Source: an uncultured Methanomassiliicoccaceae archaeon | GTDB lineage: Archaea; Thermoplasmatota; Thermoplasmata; Methanomassiliicoccales; Methanomethylophilaceae | DNA length: 64,000 nt | Assembly (NCBI GenBank): GCA_905187815.1 | Contig: CAJJJM010000001.1 | Span: 124,001-188,000, forward strand | Direction: 5' to 3' | Shown: piece after piece, positions 16,615 through 25,545 of the stretch | Position numbering within the stretch: position 1 is the stretch's first letter | How the letters are laid out: each line of letters opens with the position of its first letter | The notes under the pieces: model-generated | Databases searched by the model: none | What the model was told of the DNA's origin: nothing | The model's input: the letters and a program-made list of their open reading frames with translations, nothing else | Program-made: the position numbers and the translations under genes

Positions 16615-17976
16615 TCAGGAGGCCGAGGGATCCCTGCCGGCCCTGTAATGCCTGAATCCCTCCCTCGCCAGCCACATCATGAGGGCGCCGCCTATGACCT
16701 CCGCCACGAACAGACTCCAGTATATCGCGTCCAACGACACCGAGCTGGCGAAGAACAGCATGACGACTATCAGGATGTTCCTGGCGAATGATGACAGCAT
16801 CGAGATCTGCGCCAGGCGGAGCGACTGCAGGATGGATGAGCCGATGTCGATCAACCCTATGAACGGTATCAGGAGGGCGTAGATCCTCAGGACATGCGCG
16901 AATTCGGGTCTGAACTCGATCATGCTCTCCGAGTATGTGAACGGGATGATCACCCAGTCCGCGAAGACGAAGAGGACGGCTGCGATGGCGATCATCACGC
17001 CCATCGTCAGGGTTAGCGAGTATCTGTAACCGGTCTCGGCCTTGGCGAAGTCTCTCCTCCCCAGTGCGGCCGAGCACACGGGGATGAGGGCCGATCCAAC
17101 CGCCTGGGAGACGACCTCGCTGATGGAGACGAACCTCCAGGGGATGTTGTAGAACATGGCGGCGGATGTTCCTCCGCAGGCGATGACGAATATCCTCTGG
17201 ACCATGGACATCACGCTGATGAGCATGGATTCCGTGCCCCTCGGGATCCCGACATACAGGATCTCCTTCATGTCTGCCCAGTTCGGCCTCATGTCGGCGA
17301 GGGACATGGTGAGGTAGAGTCTTCCGCGATGGTACCACCACAGTCCGAGGGCGGCTGAGGAGGCTGACGCGATCGCGGTCGCCCATCCGGCTCCTGCCAG
17401 GCCGAGGTCCAGACCGTAGATCAGCACAGGGTCGAGGACCATGTTGACCGCCGCCGCGACCAGCAGCACGACCATGGACCTCTTGGCGGCCCCCTCCGAC
17501 CTGATGACTCCAGAAACTGTCCCGTCCAGGATGACGACGGTGCCCGCCAGGATCTGCGGGAGGATGTATTCGCGGCACTCCTCGGCGATGTCCTGTGCAC
17601 CCATCATCGAGAGGGCGGGGTCAACTGCGAGGAGCAGGACGGGGGTGCTGATGATGCCTATGATCACAGACAGCACCACGGTCTGGGATGCCAGCCTGTC
17701 CGCGTTGTGCTTCTCGCCCCTCCCGAGGTATCTGGCTATGGCCGTCGCGGCGCCGATCCCCAGCCCTGTGCCGAGTCCCGAGACGATCCAGTAGAACGGA
17801 GAGATGGTGGACACCGCGGAGCTCGCGTCGGCACCCAGGCCGGAGCACCAGGATGTGTCGGCGAAGAGGTTGATCTGGACAACGAGATACGAGACGATCA
17901 AAGGGAGCAGCATGGAGCGTATCGCGCCCTTCGGGTCGCCAAGCATCCTCTCCAGGTCTTTGCTCTCTCCCGCCAT
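16615..17976 (-). CDS. MATE family efflux transporter
   Basis: A 453-residue, 12-span multidrug and toxin extrusion protein. The start at 17976 (MAGESKDLERMLGDPKGA) is preceded at about 27 bases by TAAATACT, suggesting a leaderless mRNA; the longer frame to 18054 runs through that promoter. LGDPKGAIRSMLLPLIVSYLV is the classical MATE opening and GLGTGLGIGAATAIARYLGRG the span-2 motif. Such transporters exchange Na+ or H+ for cationic drugs or metabolites. It is divergent from the acetyltransferase gene. Confidence 0.88.
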   Translation of the reverse strand: MAGESKDLERMLGDPKGAIRSMLLPLIVSYLVVQINLFADTSWCSGLGADASSAVSTISPFYWIVSGLGTGLGIGAATAIARYLGRGEKHNADRLASQTVVLSVIIGIISTPVLLLAVDPALSMMGAQDIAEECREYILPQILAGTVVILDGTVSGVIRSEGAAKRSMVVLLVAAAVNMVLDPVLIYGLDLGLAGAGWATAIASASSAALGLWWYHRGRLYLTMSLADMRPNWADMKEILYVGIPRGTESMLISVMSMVQRIFVIACGGTSAAMFYNIPWRFVSISEVVSQAVGSALIPVCSAALGRRDFAKAETGYRYSLTLTMGVMIAIAAVLFVFADWVIIPFTYSESMIEFRPEFAHVLRIYALLIPFIGLIDIGSSILQSLRLAQISMLSSFARNILIVVMLFFASSVSLDAIYWSLFVAEVIGGALMMWLAREGFRHYRAGRDPSAS

Positions 17977-18066
17977 CGTCGGTCGAGCACAATGGGAAGT
18001 ATTTACAGTGTCGGTCGTATCTAGAGCTGGATTAAGGTCAAATAATGTTTTCACATAGGAATCAGA

Positions 18067-18645
18067 ATGGCAGAGAAGGACATATTCGAGCGCGACAGGT
18101 CAGGGGAGATCGTGGACATGAACGACCCTGAGTTCTACAAGATCTATGACGTCATCCACGACACCATGGCGAAGCTGCAGAGGATGAACTCGTCGGTCAT
18201 GAGCGCGGAGGAGGTCAGACAGGTGTTCGCCGATGTGACCGGGACCGAGGTCGACGACACGCTCACGCTCTTCCCGCCGTTCTATATGGATTTCGGGAAG
18301 AATCTGAGGGTCGGGAAGAACGTGCTCATACAGCAGTGCTGCACGTTCTTCGACCGCTGCGGAATCACGATCGGCGACAACACGTTCATCGCCCCGAAGG
18401 TGAACCTGATAACGATCAACCATCCGGCCGACCCCACCAAGAGGAACTGCACCTACGGTGCCCCGATCACCATCGGGAGGAACGTCTGGATCGGCATCTC
18501 TTCCACCGTGCTCCCGGGCGTGACCATAGGCGACAACTCCATCGTGGGTGCCAACTCCGTGGTCACCCATGATGTGCCCCCGATCACCATCGTAGCCGGA
18601 TCCCCCGCCAGGAAGATCGGCGATGTGCCGGTCCCGGAGGAGTGA
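18067..18645 (+). CDS. Sugar O-acetyltransferase (LacA/Maa type)
   Basis: A 192-residue left-handed beta-helix acetyltransferase. Hexapeptide repeats run from about residue 75 (VGKNVLIQQC) to 175, with the catalytic-type loop TINHPADPTKRN and the end motif VVAGSPARKIG seen here as IVAGSPARKIG. The N-terminal helical part (residues 1-60) fits the maltose/galactoside acetyltransferase subgroup, which uses acetyl-CoA. The acceptor is unknown. A metallo-hydrolase gene follows 31 bases downstream. Confidence 0.88.
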   Translation: MAEKDIFERDRSGEIVDMNDPEFYKIYDVIHDTMAKLQRMNSSVMSAEEVRQVFADVTGTEVDDTLTLFPPFYMDFGKNLRVGKNVLIQQCCTFFDRCGITIGDNTFIAPKVNLITINHPADPTKRNCTYGAPITIGRNVWIGISSTVLPGVTIGDNSIVGANSVVTHDVPPITIVAGSPARKIGDVPVPEE

Positions 18646-18676
18646 GATTATTAATCGCGGCGGGGATGACATCGGC

Positions 18677-19255
18677 ATGATCCAGCTGGACATCCTCGCC
18701 GTGGGCAATCTAGAGCGTGACGAAGAGGGCAGAATCCTGGAGGCCAACTCCACCTCCGTGCTCATCCGCACACAGGACCGCCTGATCGTCGTGGACCCGA
18801 GCACGAAGTACATGAAGCCGATGGTGAAGACGTCGTTCAAGCAGATCGGCGTGTTTCCCAAGGATGTGGACACGGTCATCCTCACGCACTCGCACAGGGA
18901 CCATGTGGAGAACCTGGGATTCTACAAGAACGCGAAGGTCTACATCCATTCCGGCGCGTCCGAGGAGATTCCCGGAGCGACTGTCATCGACGATGACGAG
19001 TTCAGGATATGCGAGGGCGTGACCATGGTCCACACGCCCGGCCATTGCCCGGAGGAGTGCAGCGTGTTCGTGGAGGCCGACAGGCGCTACGTGATCGCAG
19101 GGGATACGATCCCCCTGGAGGACAACTTCCGCAAGAACGTCCCTCCGGCACTGAACTCGGACCCGGACCTGGCCTTGGAAAGTATTAAAAGGGTCAGGAG
19201 GTACGCGGACGTGGTCATCCCGGGGCACGGCTTCCCGTTCATGGCCGAATGGTGA
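18677..19255 (+). CDS. Metallo-beta-lactamase-fold hydrolase
   Basis: A 192-residue enzyme. The metal motif is LTHSHRDHVENL (HxHxDH); further ligands are in TPGHCPEECSVF, AGDTI and the terminal PGHGFPF. The substrate is unknown; the family includes glyoxalase II-like and RNase-like hydrolases, and this short form lacks the beta-CASP domain. The start at 18677 has TTATTAAT about 26 bases upstream, which indicates a leaderless mRNA; the longer frame to 18623 overlaps the previous gene. The next gene begins four bases after the stop. Confidence 0.85.
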   Translation: MIQLDILAVGNLERDEEGRILEANSTSVLIRTQDRLIVVDPSTKYMKPMVKTSFKQIGVFPKDVDTVILTHSHRDHVENLGFYKNAKVYIHSGASEEIPGATVIDDDEFRICEGVTMVHTPGHCPEECSVFVEADRRYVIAGDTIPLEDNFRKNVPPALNSDPDLALESIKRVRRYADVVIPGHGFPFMAEW

Positions 19256-19259
19256 TAAC

Positions 19260-19943
19260 ATGATCCAGAGGGAGATGCCCGACACGATATTCTACGAGTG
19301 CCCCGTGTGCGACGAGGAGACGGAGCACCAGATCCTCAAAGGCAGGATGGGCAAGGCCACCATCGAAGGCACATTCAGGTGCAATTCCTGCGGCCGTGTG
19401 ACCAGCGAGACCATCAAGATCCCGGAGCTCATCGAGGTCCCGGTCGTGTTCAGCGACGGCGAGGTCTCCGAGACCACCAGGACGACCATAGAGAGCAACG
19501 ACATCATCGCCATAGACGACGAGTTCGAGCTCGATGACGGCAGGAAGGTCTGCGTCACTCACATCGATGTGGACAACGACAGGAAGGTCAAGAAGGCCCT
19601 TGCCACAGATGTCAGGAAGCTGTGGGTCAAGAGGTTCGACGTCCTCAGCGTGAAGGTGTCCGTCAACGACGGTGGGAAGACATATTCCCTCAGGGTGGAG
19701 GCGGAGCCCGATGACGAGTTCGTCGTTGGTACCCAGCTGGAGTTCGAGGACTTCGACTGCCTGATCCACGCGATAAAGACCAAGCACAGCCTGGTCAGGC
19801 GCGGCGTCGCCGAGGCCAGGGACATCACCAGGATTTACGGCAAGATCAGGAAGAAGAGGTACGACGTGCTCGACTTCGACGACGATGACGAGTTCGATGA
19901 GGCGGACTACATCATCGACGATGACGACGACTACGACGAGTGA
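19260..19943 (+). CDS. HVO_0476-family zinc-finger protein
   Basis: A 227-residue archaeal protein. Two CX2C pairs (ECPVCDE near residue 13 and RCNSCGR near residue 42) form an N-terminal zinc ribbon. A mixed beta domain follows (IDDEFELDDGRKVCVTHIDVD, then KLWVKRFDVLSVKVSV), and the C-terminus is a long acidic tail rich in Asp. It matches the HVO_0476 family (COG1326), which is widespread in Euryarchaeota; nucleic acid or ribosome association is suspected, not shown. The acidic tail overlaps the start of the next gene by 23 bases. Confidence 0.8.
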   Translation: MIQREMPDTIFYECPVCDEETEHQILKGRMGKATIEGTFRCNSCGRVTSETIKIPELIEVPVVFSDGEVSETTRTTIESNDIIAIDDEFELDDGRKVCVTHIDVDNDRKVKKALATDVRKLWVKRFDVLSVKVSVNDGGKTYSLRVEAEPDDEFVVGTQLEFEDFDCLIHAIKTKHSLVRRGVAEARDITRIYGKIRKKRYDVLDFDDDDEFDEADYIIDDDDDYDE

Positions 19944-20487
19944 CCTCCCGGTCCTGGAACTCGACAGAGCAGGATGGCGGTCGTGGCTTGCCGAGAACCA
20001 CAGCAGCTCCAGGGGATGCTGGCTGGTCATGGACCGTCGGAAGGGTCCGGACGCCTCCAAACTCGCATATCTCGATGCGGTGGAGGAGGCGCTCTGCTTC
20101 GGATGGATCGATTCTACGTTGAGACCCGCGGGGGATCTGACCATCCAGAGGTTCACACCTCGCCGCAAGGACTCCAACTGGACCGAGCTGAATATCGTCA
20201 GGTGCGAGCGTCTGGAGCGTCTCGGACTCATGACGGATGCAGGCAGGGCGGCGATTCCGGACAGGACATTCAGCATCGACGACGATGTCATGGCCGCCAT
20301 ACGCTCCGATCCAGAGGCGTCCGCCAACTTCGACCTCCTTCCGCAGTTGTATGTCAGGATAAGGGTGGCGAACATCCAGTGCAAGAGGGGGACCCCTCTG
20401 TTCGACTACAGGCTCGATCGTTTTCTCAAGGACACCCGCAGGGGACTGGTCCGCGGGGCATGGGATGACGGCGGAAGGCTGTCCTGA
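19921..20487 (+). CDS. YdeI/OmdA-like family protein
   Basis: A protein of about 188 residues. The core LELDRAGWRSWLAENHSSSRGCWLV, then YLDAVEEALCFGWIDST and FTPRRKDSNWTELNI, is the standard pattern of the YdeI (OmpD-associated, DUF1905-type) family, whose biochemical role is unclear. The start is uncertain: the ATG at 19921 yields MTTTTTSDLPV because it reads the poly-Asp region of the preceding gene in another frame. The conserved part only begins near LPVLELD. Confidence 0.75.
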   Translation: MTTTTTSDLPVLELDRAGWRSWLAENHSSSRGCWLVMDRRKGPDASKLAYLDAVEEALCFGWIDSTLRPAGDLTIQRFTPRRKDSNWTELNIVRCERLERLGLMTDAGRAAIPDRTFSIDDDVMAAIRSDPEASANFDLLPQLYVRIRVANIQCKRGTPLFDYRLDRFLKDTRRGLVRGAWDDGGRLS

Positions 20488-20570
20488 TCGTCGATGCACC
20501 ATCCGGGCGGTGTGATGGTTGTCGGTGGTGCCGTCTTTTCATGGCCATTTTGGATGCCGATCCCATTGAA

Positions 20571-20618
20571 TCGTAAAAACTAGTGAAATTACTAGAAATC
20601 ACTCGTAAAAACTAGTAA
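20571..20618. repeat. Period-32 repeat array in a 265-base gap
   Basis: TCGTAAAAACTAGT occurs perfectly twice, at 20571-20584 and 20603-20616, 32 bases apart, with GAAATTACTAGAAATCAC between. The order TCG-AAAA-TAGTGAAA-TACTAG and the 32-base period match the array at 48063-48141 upstream of the intact ATPase. The gap 20488-20752 holds no credible gene. At 20664-20714 a short frame (GKEVKLKSGGYERLEL, then TGA) faintly resembles the EVK segment at the end of DUF4143 ATPases and could be a remnant. Confidence 0.75.
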
Positions 20619-20752
20619 ACATGAAATAGCCAGCATTATCCAACACATACGTTTGCCGATCCTGGAAAGGAGGTCAAGCTGAAATCCGGCGGATACGAGC
20701 GTCTGGAGCTGTGACCGATCCCGTATGTTGTGATTCCGGAAAAGCAGCCGAC

Positions 20753-21463
20753 TTATGCCCGGGGGCGCATGCGTCCGCCAGAAGCCGCCATACTGTGTGC
20801 GTCCGGCGACGGGTCGTCCACGAGGATGTGGTCAAGCACGTCCGCGATGTTGTCCGATTCGACGGTCACGTCCGCCGCATCGCTCGTGTATGGGTCCGTG
20901 GGGTTGAACGCTATCGACAGCCCCGATTGTTTGAACATGCCGATGTCCGTGTACGAGTTGCCTATCGAGACCGTCCTCTCCTTGGTGGTTCCGTACTTCT
21001 CGATGTAGTGCCTGACGTTGATGCCCTTATCCCTGAGGTCCACGTTCATCCTGCCTTCGCCGGTAAGACGTCCGTCCTCGTAGGAGCACAGTTCGTCCGC
21101 CACGTAGTCGTCGAATCCGAATTCCCTCTTCAGCATCTCCGCGGCGAGGTCTATCCCGCCGCTCACGATGACGGTTCTGATGCCGCAGTCTGCCAGGCAT
21201 GCCACCGTCTCCTGGATTCCGTCGATCAGGGGCATGTCCCTGAACGTCAGGGCAATGTCCATGACGGTCACGTCCGGGTCCACACCCTTCCAGAGGGCGA
21301 TGTCCCTGCGCATGAACTCCGGCTCGTCGATCTCGCCGTTCACGAACGCCTGGTAAGCGGGCTCGTTGTCGACCCCGAAATGCTGATGCACCCAGCACCA
21401 GGAGCTCCTGAGCTTGGTCAGGGTTCCGTCCATGTCGAAGCAGACGAGATCGTATTTTCTCAT
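20753..21463 (-). CDS. HAD-superfamily phosphatase, SerB-like
   Basis: A 236-residue phosphatase. Motif I is FDMDGTLTK (residues 8-16) with the nucleophilic Asp, motif II is IVSGGIDLAAEM near residue 98, and motif III/IV is SIGNSYTDIGMF near residue 165. The pattern is that of phosphoserine phosphatase-like HAD enzymes, though residues typical of a dedicated SerB are not all obvious, so the substrate is open. It is divergent from the small monooxygenase-like gene. Confidence 0.82.
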   Translation of the reverse strand: MRKYDLVCFDMDGTLTKLRSSWCWVHQHFGVDNEPAYQAFVNGEIDEPEFMRRDIALWKGVDPDVTVMDIALTFRDMPLIDGIQETVACLADCGIRTVIVSGGIDLAAEMLKREFGFDDYVADELCSYEDGRLTGEGRMNVDLRDKGINVRHYIEKYGTTKERTVSIGNSYTDIGMFKQSGLSIAFNPTDPYTSDAADVTVESDNIADVLDHILVDDPSPDAHSMAASGGRMRPRA

Positions 21464-21522
21464 GTACGGGAGTAGGCGCAGCTTGGATAAAGTCCCATCC
21501 CCATCGGCGGTGCGGTGGAAAC

Positions 21523-21810
21523 ATGGCCGTCGTCGTCAATGTGTACTACAGCGGGGAGAACGGGGCGGCGAGGAGGTTCGCGGACCGCGTCAGGTCGGAA
21601 GGCGTCCTCGCCGAGGTTCGTTCGGAGATTGGATGCGAAAGATACGAGTACTACATTTCGTCGGAGGACCCGGAGAGGATGCTCCTGGTAGAGAGATGGG
21701 CCGACATCCCATCGTTCGAGGCCCACAAGGCCGGCGGGCCGCTTGAGAGGATACATCGGATCCAGGAGGGGGCCGGGGTGTCCGCCGTCATCGAGAGGTT
21801 CGAGTGCTGA
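21523..21810 (+). CDS. Antibiotic biosynthesis monooxygenase-like protein
   Basis: A 95-residue protein with the ferredoxin-like fold of the ABM/YgiN group: VVVNVYYSGENGAARRFADRV, CERYEYYISSEDPERMLLVERWAD, FEAHKAGGPL. Family members are cofactor-free quinol monooxygenases or heme-degrading enzymes; these short ones are usually dimers. It starts 59 bases from the divergent HAD gene, and the ABC permease is convergent after 14 bases. Confidence 0.75.
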   Translation: MAVVVNVYYSGENGAARRFADRVRSEGVLAEVRSEIGCERYEYYISSEDPERMLLVERWADIPSFEAHKAGGPLERIHRIQEGAGVSAVIERFEC

Positions 21811-21824
21811 CTCGAGGCCGGTTC

Positions 21825-22679
21825 TCAGCGGCGTCTCAGGCCCATAACCGCGATGACGAAGAACAGCGCGGTGATCCCCAGCACGTACAGCATGCTCGTG
21901 CCCGCATCGAACTGGAACCCTCCCAGGGAGAGATCGAACCCCATCTCCGCCCTGAACGAATCCAGGGTCTCCGCCGGCGCTCCGGCGAACACGCCGTCTA
22001 GGGCGTCACCGGCGAGGGAATCGCGGAACAGGGCGGCCATATGGCTCGCGGGGACCAGCGTGCCGATCGTCTGCATCGCCGCAGGCATCGTGCCCATAGG
22101 CATGTAGATTCCGGCGAGGAATCCGATGAGGACGCTCACCACCGTGAAGAATCCGGAAAATGCTCCGGTGCTACGTAGGAATGACGTTATCGCGTAGACC
22201 ACGATCGATCCCGACAGCGAGGAAGGTATCAACAGAACCGCCGACATGCCAATCCCGGATGCGCTCAGCGGACATCCCGTCGCCGCCAGGTATGCGACGC
22301 ACACTGCGAGTGTGATGGCACTCATCACGAGACCGACGATGAACGTGCTGATGATGTATCCCCCGGCGATCTGGGCGGATGTCATGGGTGTGACCAGGAT
22401 GTCCCTGATCCTCCCACCGGCCCTGTCCTCCACCATCGTCTGAAGCGAGCCCGCGGATGTCGTCACGGGCACGATCCCGAGTATCCCGGCGAGGACCCAC
22501 GCGTCGATCAGCTGGGGCATGCCCTCCATGTCCGGATAGGACTCCACGAGCATGTTGCGGAGGAACAGCAGATAGAGCATCACCACGATGATGACCGCCA
22601 TGAGCGAGAACACCACCGAGGCCCTGTCGCGGAAGTAGCACAGGACGTTCCTCCGGGCGAGGCTCATCATCGCGCTCAT
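21825..22679 (-). CDS. ABC-2 type transporter permease
   Basis: A 284-residue membrane protein with six predicted spans. It opens MSLARRNVLCYFRDRASVVFSL, the usual cytoplasmic start of ABC-2 exporters, and includes LGIVPVTTSAGSLQTMVEDR and GRIRDILVTPMT, which form the coupling region. It works with the ATP-binding protein just upstream; its ATG overlaps that gene's stop by ATGA. The exported substrate (drug, lipid or peptide) cannot be read from the sequence. Confidence 0.85.
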   Translation of the reverse strand: MSAMMSLARRNVLCYFRDRASVVFSLMAVIIVVMLYLLFLRNMLVESYPDMEGMPQLIDAWVLAGILGIVPVTTSAGSLQTMVEDRAGGRIRDILVTPMTSAQIAGGYIISTFIVGLVMSAITLAVCVAYLAATGCPLSASGIGMSAVLLIPSSLSGSIVVYAITSFLRSTGAFSGFFTVVSVLIGFLAGIYMPMGTMPAAMQTIGTLVPASHMAALFRDSLAGDALDGVFAGAPAETLDSFRAEMGFDLSLGGFQFDAGTSMLYVLGITALFFVIAVMGLRRR

Positions 22680-23578
22680 TCCATCGCCTCCCCGGTTATC
22701 CTTATGAACGCGTCGTCGAGGGTGCCCGTCCTGACCTCCAGGGAATCGAGCATCCCCTCCAGGAGCGCCACGATCGGTACGGCGTCGACGGTGCTCGACA
22801 GGGGGATCTCGACCGTATCGGCCTTGACCTCGAAGCCGATCCCGGCTCTCCCGAGGGCCCCGGTCACAGCATCCATGTCCTTGGGAACCACGGTCATCCT
22901 GTCGGAGCAGAATCTCTCCCTGAGCATCGCCGGTGTCCCGTGTGCGACGATCTCCCCGTTGTTGACTATGACGATGTCGTCCGCTCCGGCCGCCTCCTCC
23001 ATGTAGTGGGTGGTCAGCAGCACCGTCAGCCCCTCATGCTCGTTGAGATCGGTCACCGTGTCCCAGATGCGCTTCCTCGTCTGAGGGTCCAGTCCGGCCG
23101 TGGGCTCGTCCAGTAGGAGCAGCCTCGGGCCGTGGACCAGCGCCCTTGCGATGTCGGCCCTGCGCCTCTGCCCTCCGGAGAGGCTCCCGTACCGTCTGTC
23201 GGAGAAACCATCGGAACCGGAGATGTCCAGCGCCCTGTCGACAGCCTCTTCCAGTGCATTACCGGTCAGTCCGTACATCCCTCCTCTGATTGAGAGGTTC
23301 TCCTTCACGGTGAGCCTCCCATCCATCATCGGGTCCTGGAACACCACGCCTATCTCCCTCTTCACGGAGGGGTCGGAGACTTCCTTGCCGAACACGGTCA
23401 CCTCTCCGGAATCGGGTGGGAGGAGGGAGCATATCACGGAGATCGTCGTGGATTTCCCCGCACCGTTCGGTCCGAGGAAGGCGAAGAACGATCCCTCCGG
23501 GACATCGAACGAGATTCCCTTCACGGCTTCGAAGTCGCCGTAGGATTTGCGGAGGTCGTGCACGGAGATGGCATTCAT
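22676..23578 (-). CDS. ABC transporter ATP-binding protein
   Basis: A 300-residue ATPase of the drug-export (DrrA/CcmA) type: Walker A GPNGAGKSTT near residues 39-48, signature LSGGQRRR near 135, Walker B LLLLDEPTAGLD near 155 and switch His in TTHYMEEA. About 80 residues after the nucleotide-binding domain form the usual DrrA tail. TTAATACG lies about 27 bases before the ATG, so transcription is likely leaderless. It forms an operon with the permease and is divergent from the TraB gene. Confidence 0.9.
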   Translation of the reverse strand: MNAISVHDLRKSYGDFEAVKGISFDVPEGSFFAFLGPNGAGKSTTISVICSLLPPDSGEVTVFGKEVSDPSVKREIGVVFQDPMMDGRLTVKENLSIRGGMYGLTGNALEEAVDRALDISGSDGFSDRRYGSLSGGQRRRADIARALVHGPRLLLLDEPTAGLDPQTRKRIWDTVTDLNEHEGLTVLLTTHYMEEAAGADDIVIVNNGEIVAHGTPAMLRERFCSDRMTVVPKDMDAVTGALGRAGIGFEVKADTVEIPLSSTVDAVPIVALLEGMLDSLEVRTGTLDDAFIRITGEAME

Positions 23579-23656
23579 CGGATGATGAATGCGTCGACCG
23601 TATTAATGCGGTATGCCGGCCCAGTAGCCTTAATATCCGACTCCCATTCCCGACCG

Positions 23657-24379
23657 ATGATCACAATAATCGGCACCGGCCACGTCTTCAATCTGGCGGA
23701 GCCAGTGTCGTTCATAGTGAAGAACACCTGGCCGGACGCCGTGCTCATAGAGCTCGACATGTCCCGCTACAACTCCCTCATGAAGGCTCAGGACGAGGGT
23801 GCCAAACCCCAGGGCGAGAAGGAGATGTCCGCGATATACCGCCAGACGGCGAAATACCAGCAGAGGATGTCCGAGGAGTACGACACCCAGGTCGGCGGCG
23901 AGTTCCTGGCCGCGATCAACACCGGAAGGCTGGCGGGGGCGGCGATCGTGCCGATAGACACCAACGCCATGCAGGTTCTGAACGACATGTGGGATGAGAT
24001 GTCCCCGATGGAGAGGTTCCGCTACAAGCTTTCTGGGATCTCTGATTCCATAGGCGGGAAGCGCAAGGTCGAGCAGGTGCAGTCGAGCTTCGCCCAGGAC
24101 GAGGAGGCGTACATCGAGGCCATGCGCAGGAAGTACCCGACCCTGGTGAGGAAGCTCATCGACGAGAGGAACGTTCACATGGCCGAGCAGATCAACAAGG
24201 CCTCCGACACATACTCCAACATGGTCGTGGTGGTGGGCGACGCGCACGTCGAAGGGATATGCAGGCTCCTGAAGGATCCCGAGGTACGCAAGATCAGGCT
24301 GGCGGACCTCAGGGACAGGGAGCGCATGGACAAGGTCAGGGCGATGGTCTGGAAGGGGGATGAAGGCGATGATCGTTAA
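23657..24379 (+). CDS. TraB family protein
   Basis: A 240-residue archaeal TraB/PrgY-like protein. It starts MITIIGTGHVFNLAEPV; GTGHV and the later VVVVGDAHVEGI are the two family motifs with conserved His and Glu, thought to form a metal- or peptide-binding Tiki/TraB-type active site. No membrane span is seen, unlike longer members. TTAATATC about 26 bases upstream supports the start at 23657. Its 3' end overlaps thyX by 20 bases. Confidence 0.78.
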   Translation: MITIIGTGHVFNLAEPVSFIVKNTWPDAVLIELDMSRYNSLMKAQDEGAKPQGEKEMSAIYRQTAKYQQRMSEEYDTQVGGEFLAAINTGRLAGAAIVPIDTNAMQVLNDMWDEMSPMERFRYKLSGISDSIGGKRKVEQVQSSFAQDEEAYIEAMRRKYPTLVRKLIDERNVHMAEQINKASDTYSNMVVVVGDAHVEGICRLLKDPEVRKIRLADLRDRERMDKVRAMVWKGDEGDDR

Positions 24380-25025
24380 GCTTCTCGCATACACTCAGAA
24401 CGCGGACGCGATATGCGCCGCGGCAGGGAACTCATGCTACTCCGAGCGTCCGTCGTTCGAGATAGCCGAGGACATAGACTCGGAGAAGGTGCTCTCGAGG
24501 ATAGTCGGGATGGGCCACCACTCCGTCATCGAGCACGCGGTGTTCACGTTCTCGGTGGAGGGTGTCTCCAGGGCGCTGACCCATCAGCTCGTAAGGCACA
24601 GGGTGGCGTCCTTCTCGCAGCAGAGCCAGAGGTACGTCTCCATGAAGTCGCCCACGTACGTCACGCCTCACACGGTGGAGGCGGACGACGAGGCCAGGCG
24701 CATATTCGACGAGACGATGTCCGCGATATGGGATGCGTACTCGAGGCTGGAGGAAATGGGGATCCCCGCCGAGGATGCCAGATACCTGCTTCCGAACGGG
24801 TGCACCACCAACATCACCATCACCATGAACGCCCGCGAGCTGCTGCACTTCTTCTCGCTCAGGTGCTGCAACAGGGCCCAGTGGGAGATCCGCGAGCTGG
24901 CGGATAGGATGATGGAGCTCTGCACCGAGGTATCCCCCGTCATATTCAAGGATGCGGGACCGCCGTGCATGAGGGGCCCATGTCCGGAGGGGAAGCTCTC
25001 CTGCGGGAAGCCTCGCAGGGGTTGA
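24360..25025 (+). CDS. thyX: Flavin-dependent thymidylate synthase
   Basis: A 221-residue enzyme that makes dTMP from dUMP using FAD, NADPH and methylenetetrahydrofolate or an archaeal pterin. The ThyX motif is complete: RHRVASFSQQSQR, which satisfies RHRxxSxxxxSxR. LLPNGCTTNITITMNARELLHFF is the second conserved block. The C-terminus carries three Cys in PPCMRGPCPEGKLSC. The start lies within the TraB gene; ATG at 24369 is an alternative. It is part of a compact forward run with traB. Confidence 0.95.
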   Translation: MKAMIVKLLAYTQNADAICAAAGNSCYSERPSFEIAEDIDSEKVLSRIVGMGHHSVIEHAVFTFSVEGVSRALTHQLVRHRVASFSQQSQRYVSMKSPTYVTPHTVEADDEARRIFDETMSAIWDAYSRLEEMGIPAEDARYLLPNGCTTNITITMNARELLHFFSLRCCNRAQWEIRELADRMMELCTEVSPVIFKDAGPPCMRGPCPEGKLSCGKPRRG

Positions 25026-25089
25026 ACCCTCCCGATTGTCCGAGGGTTCTCCTGGACAATCTTTATCAGGGGATGAGTGTGGGATGCGC

Positions 25090-25545
25090 ATGAGCAACTT
25101 CGACACCCTCTGCAGAGCACTGGAGAGCATGGACCCCGAGACCTATTCGGACACGATGATCGACAAGACGCTGGACATCCTGGCGGGGTTCGACGAGCTG
25201 TCCGAGGACAGGGGCGACTGCATCGCGCTCTACTGCGACTTCCTACTGTGCTCCGTGGCGGCGGACGGGAAGCTCACGGAGGAGGAGTTCCTCCTGGCCA
25301 AGCCGGTCCTGGACAGGATGCTGGAGATTGACACGGACTACGAGGAGGCCCTGAGGTACTTCGCCGAGACAGGACTCGACCAGCCTGAGGGGTACAAGGA
25401 CACGATGGGCGGGATCGTGGACATGCTCGGGGAGGTCTCCCCCAAGCTCAAGGAGGATCTGATCCTGCTCTGCATGATGGTCTGCGCCGTGGACGGCACG
25501 ATCTCCGCCAAGGAGAAGGCTTGGATCAGGCAGCTGATCGAATGA
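25090..25545 (+). CDS. TerB-like domain protein
   Basis: A 151-residue acidic helical protein. The two halves carry related segments, CSVAADGKLTEEEFLLAKPVL and CAVDGTISAKEKAWIRQLIE, which are typical of the TerB/DjlA-like fold. CTTTATCAG about 26 bases upstream supports the start at 25090 (MSNFDTLC), and the paralogue at 26119 has exactly the same length from its start. TerB proteins bind metal ions and often sit in stress or defence gene sets; the function here is unknown. The stop overlaps the msrA start by ATGA. Confidence 0.72.
   Translation: MSNFDTLCRALESMDPETYSDTMIDKTLDILAGFDELSEDRGDCIALYCDFLLCSVAADGKLTEEEFLLAKPVLDRMLEIDTDYEEALRYFAETGLDQPEGYKDTMGGIVDMLGEVSPKLKEDLILLCMMVCAVDGTISAKEKAWIRQLIE

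Noticed and set aside
20620..20760. ATG AAA TAG frame that would be long if TAG were read as pyrrolysine
   Set aside because: Beyond the TAG the frame soon becomes antisense to the HAD phosphatase gene and has no recognisable protein features.
24432..25130. Reverse-strand gene over thyX
   Set aside because: The frame is fully antisense to thyX, whose ThyX motif is complete.
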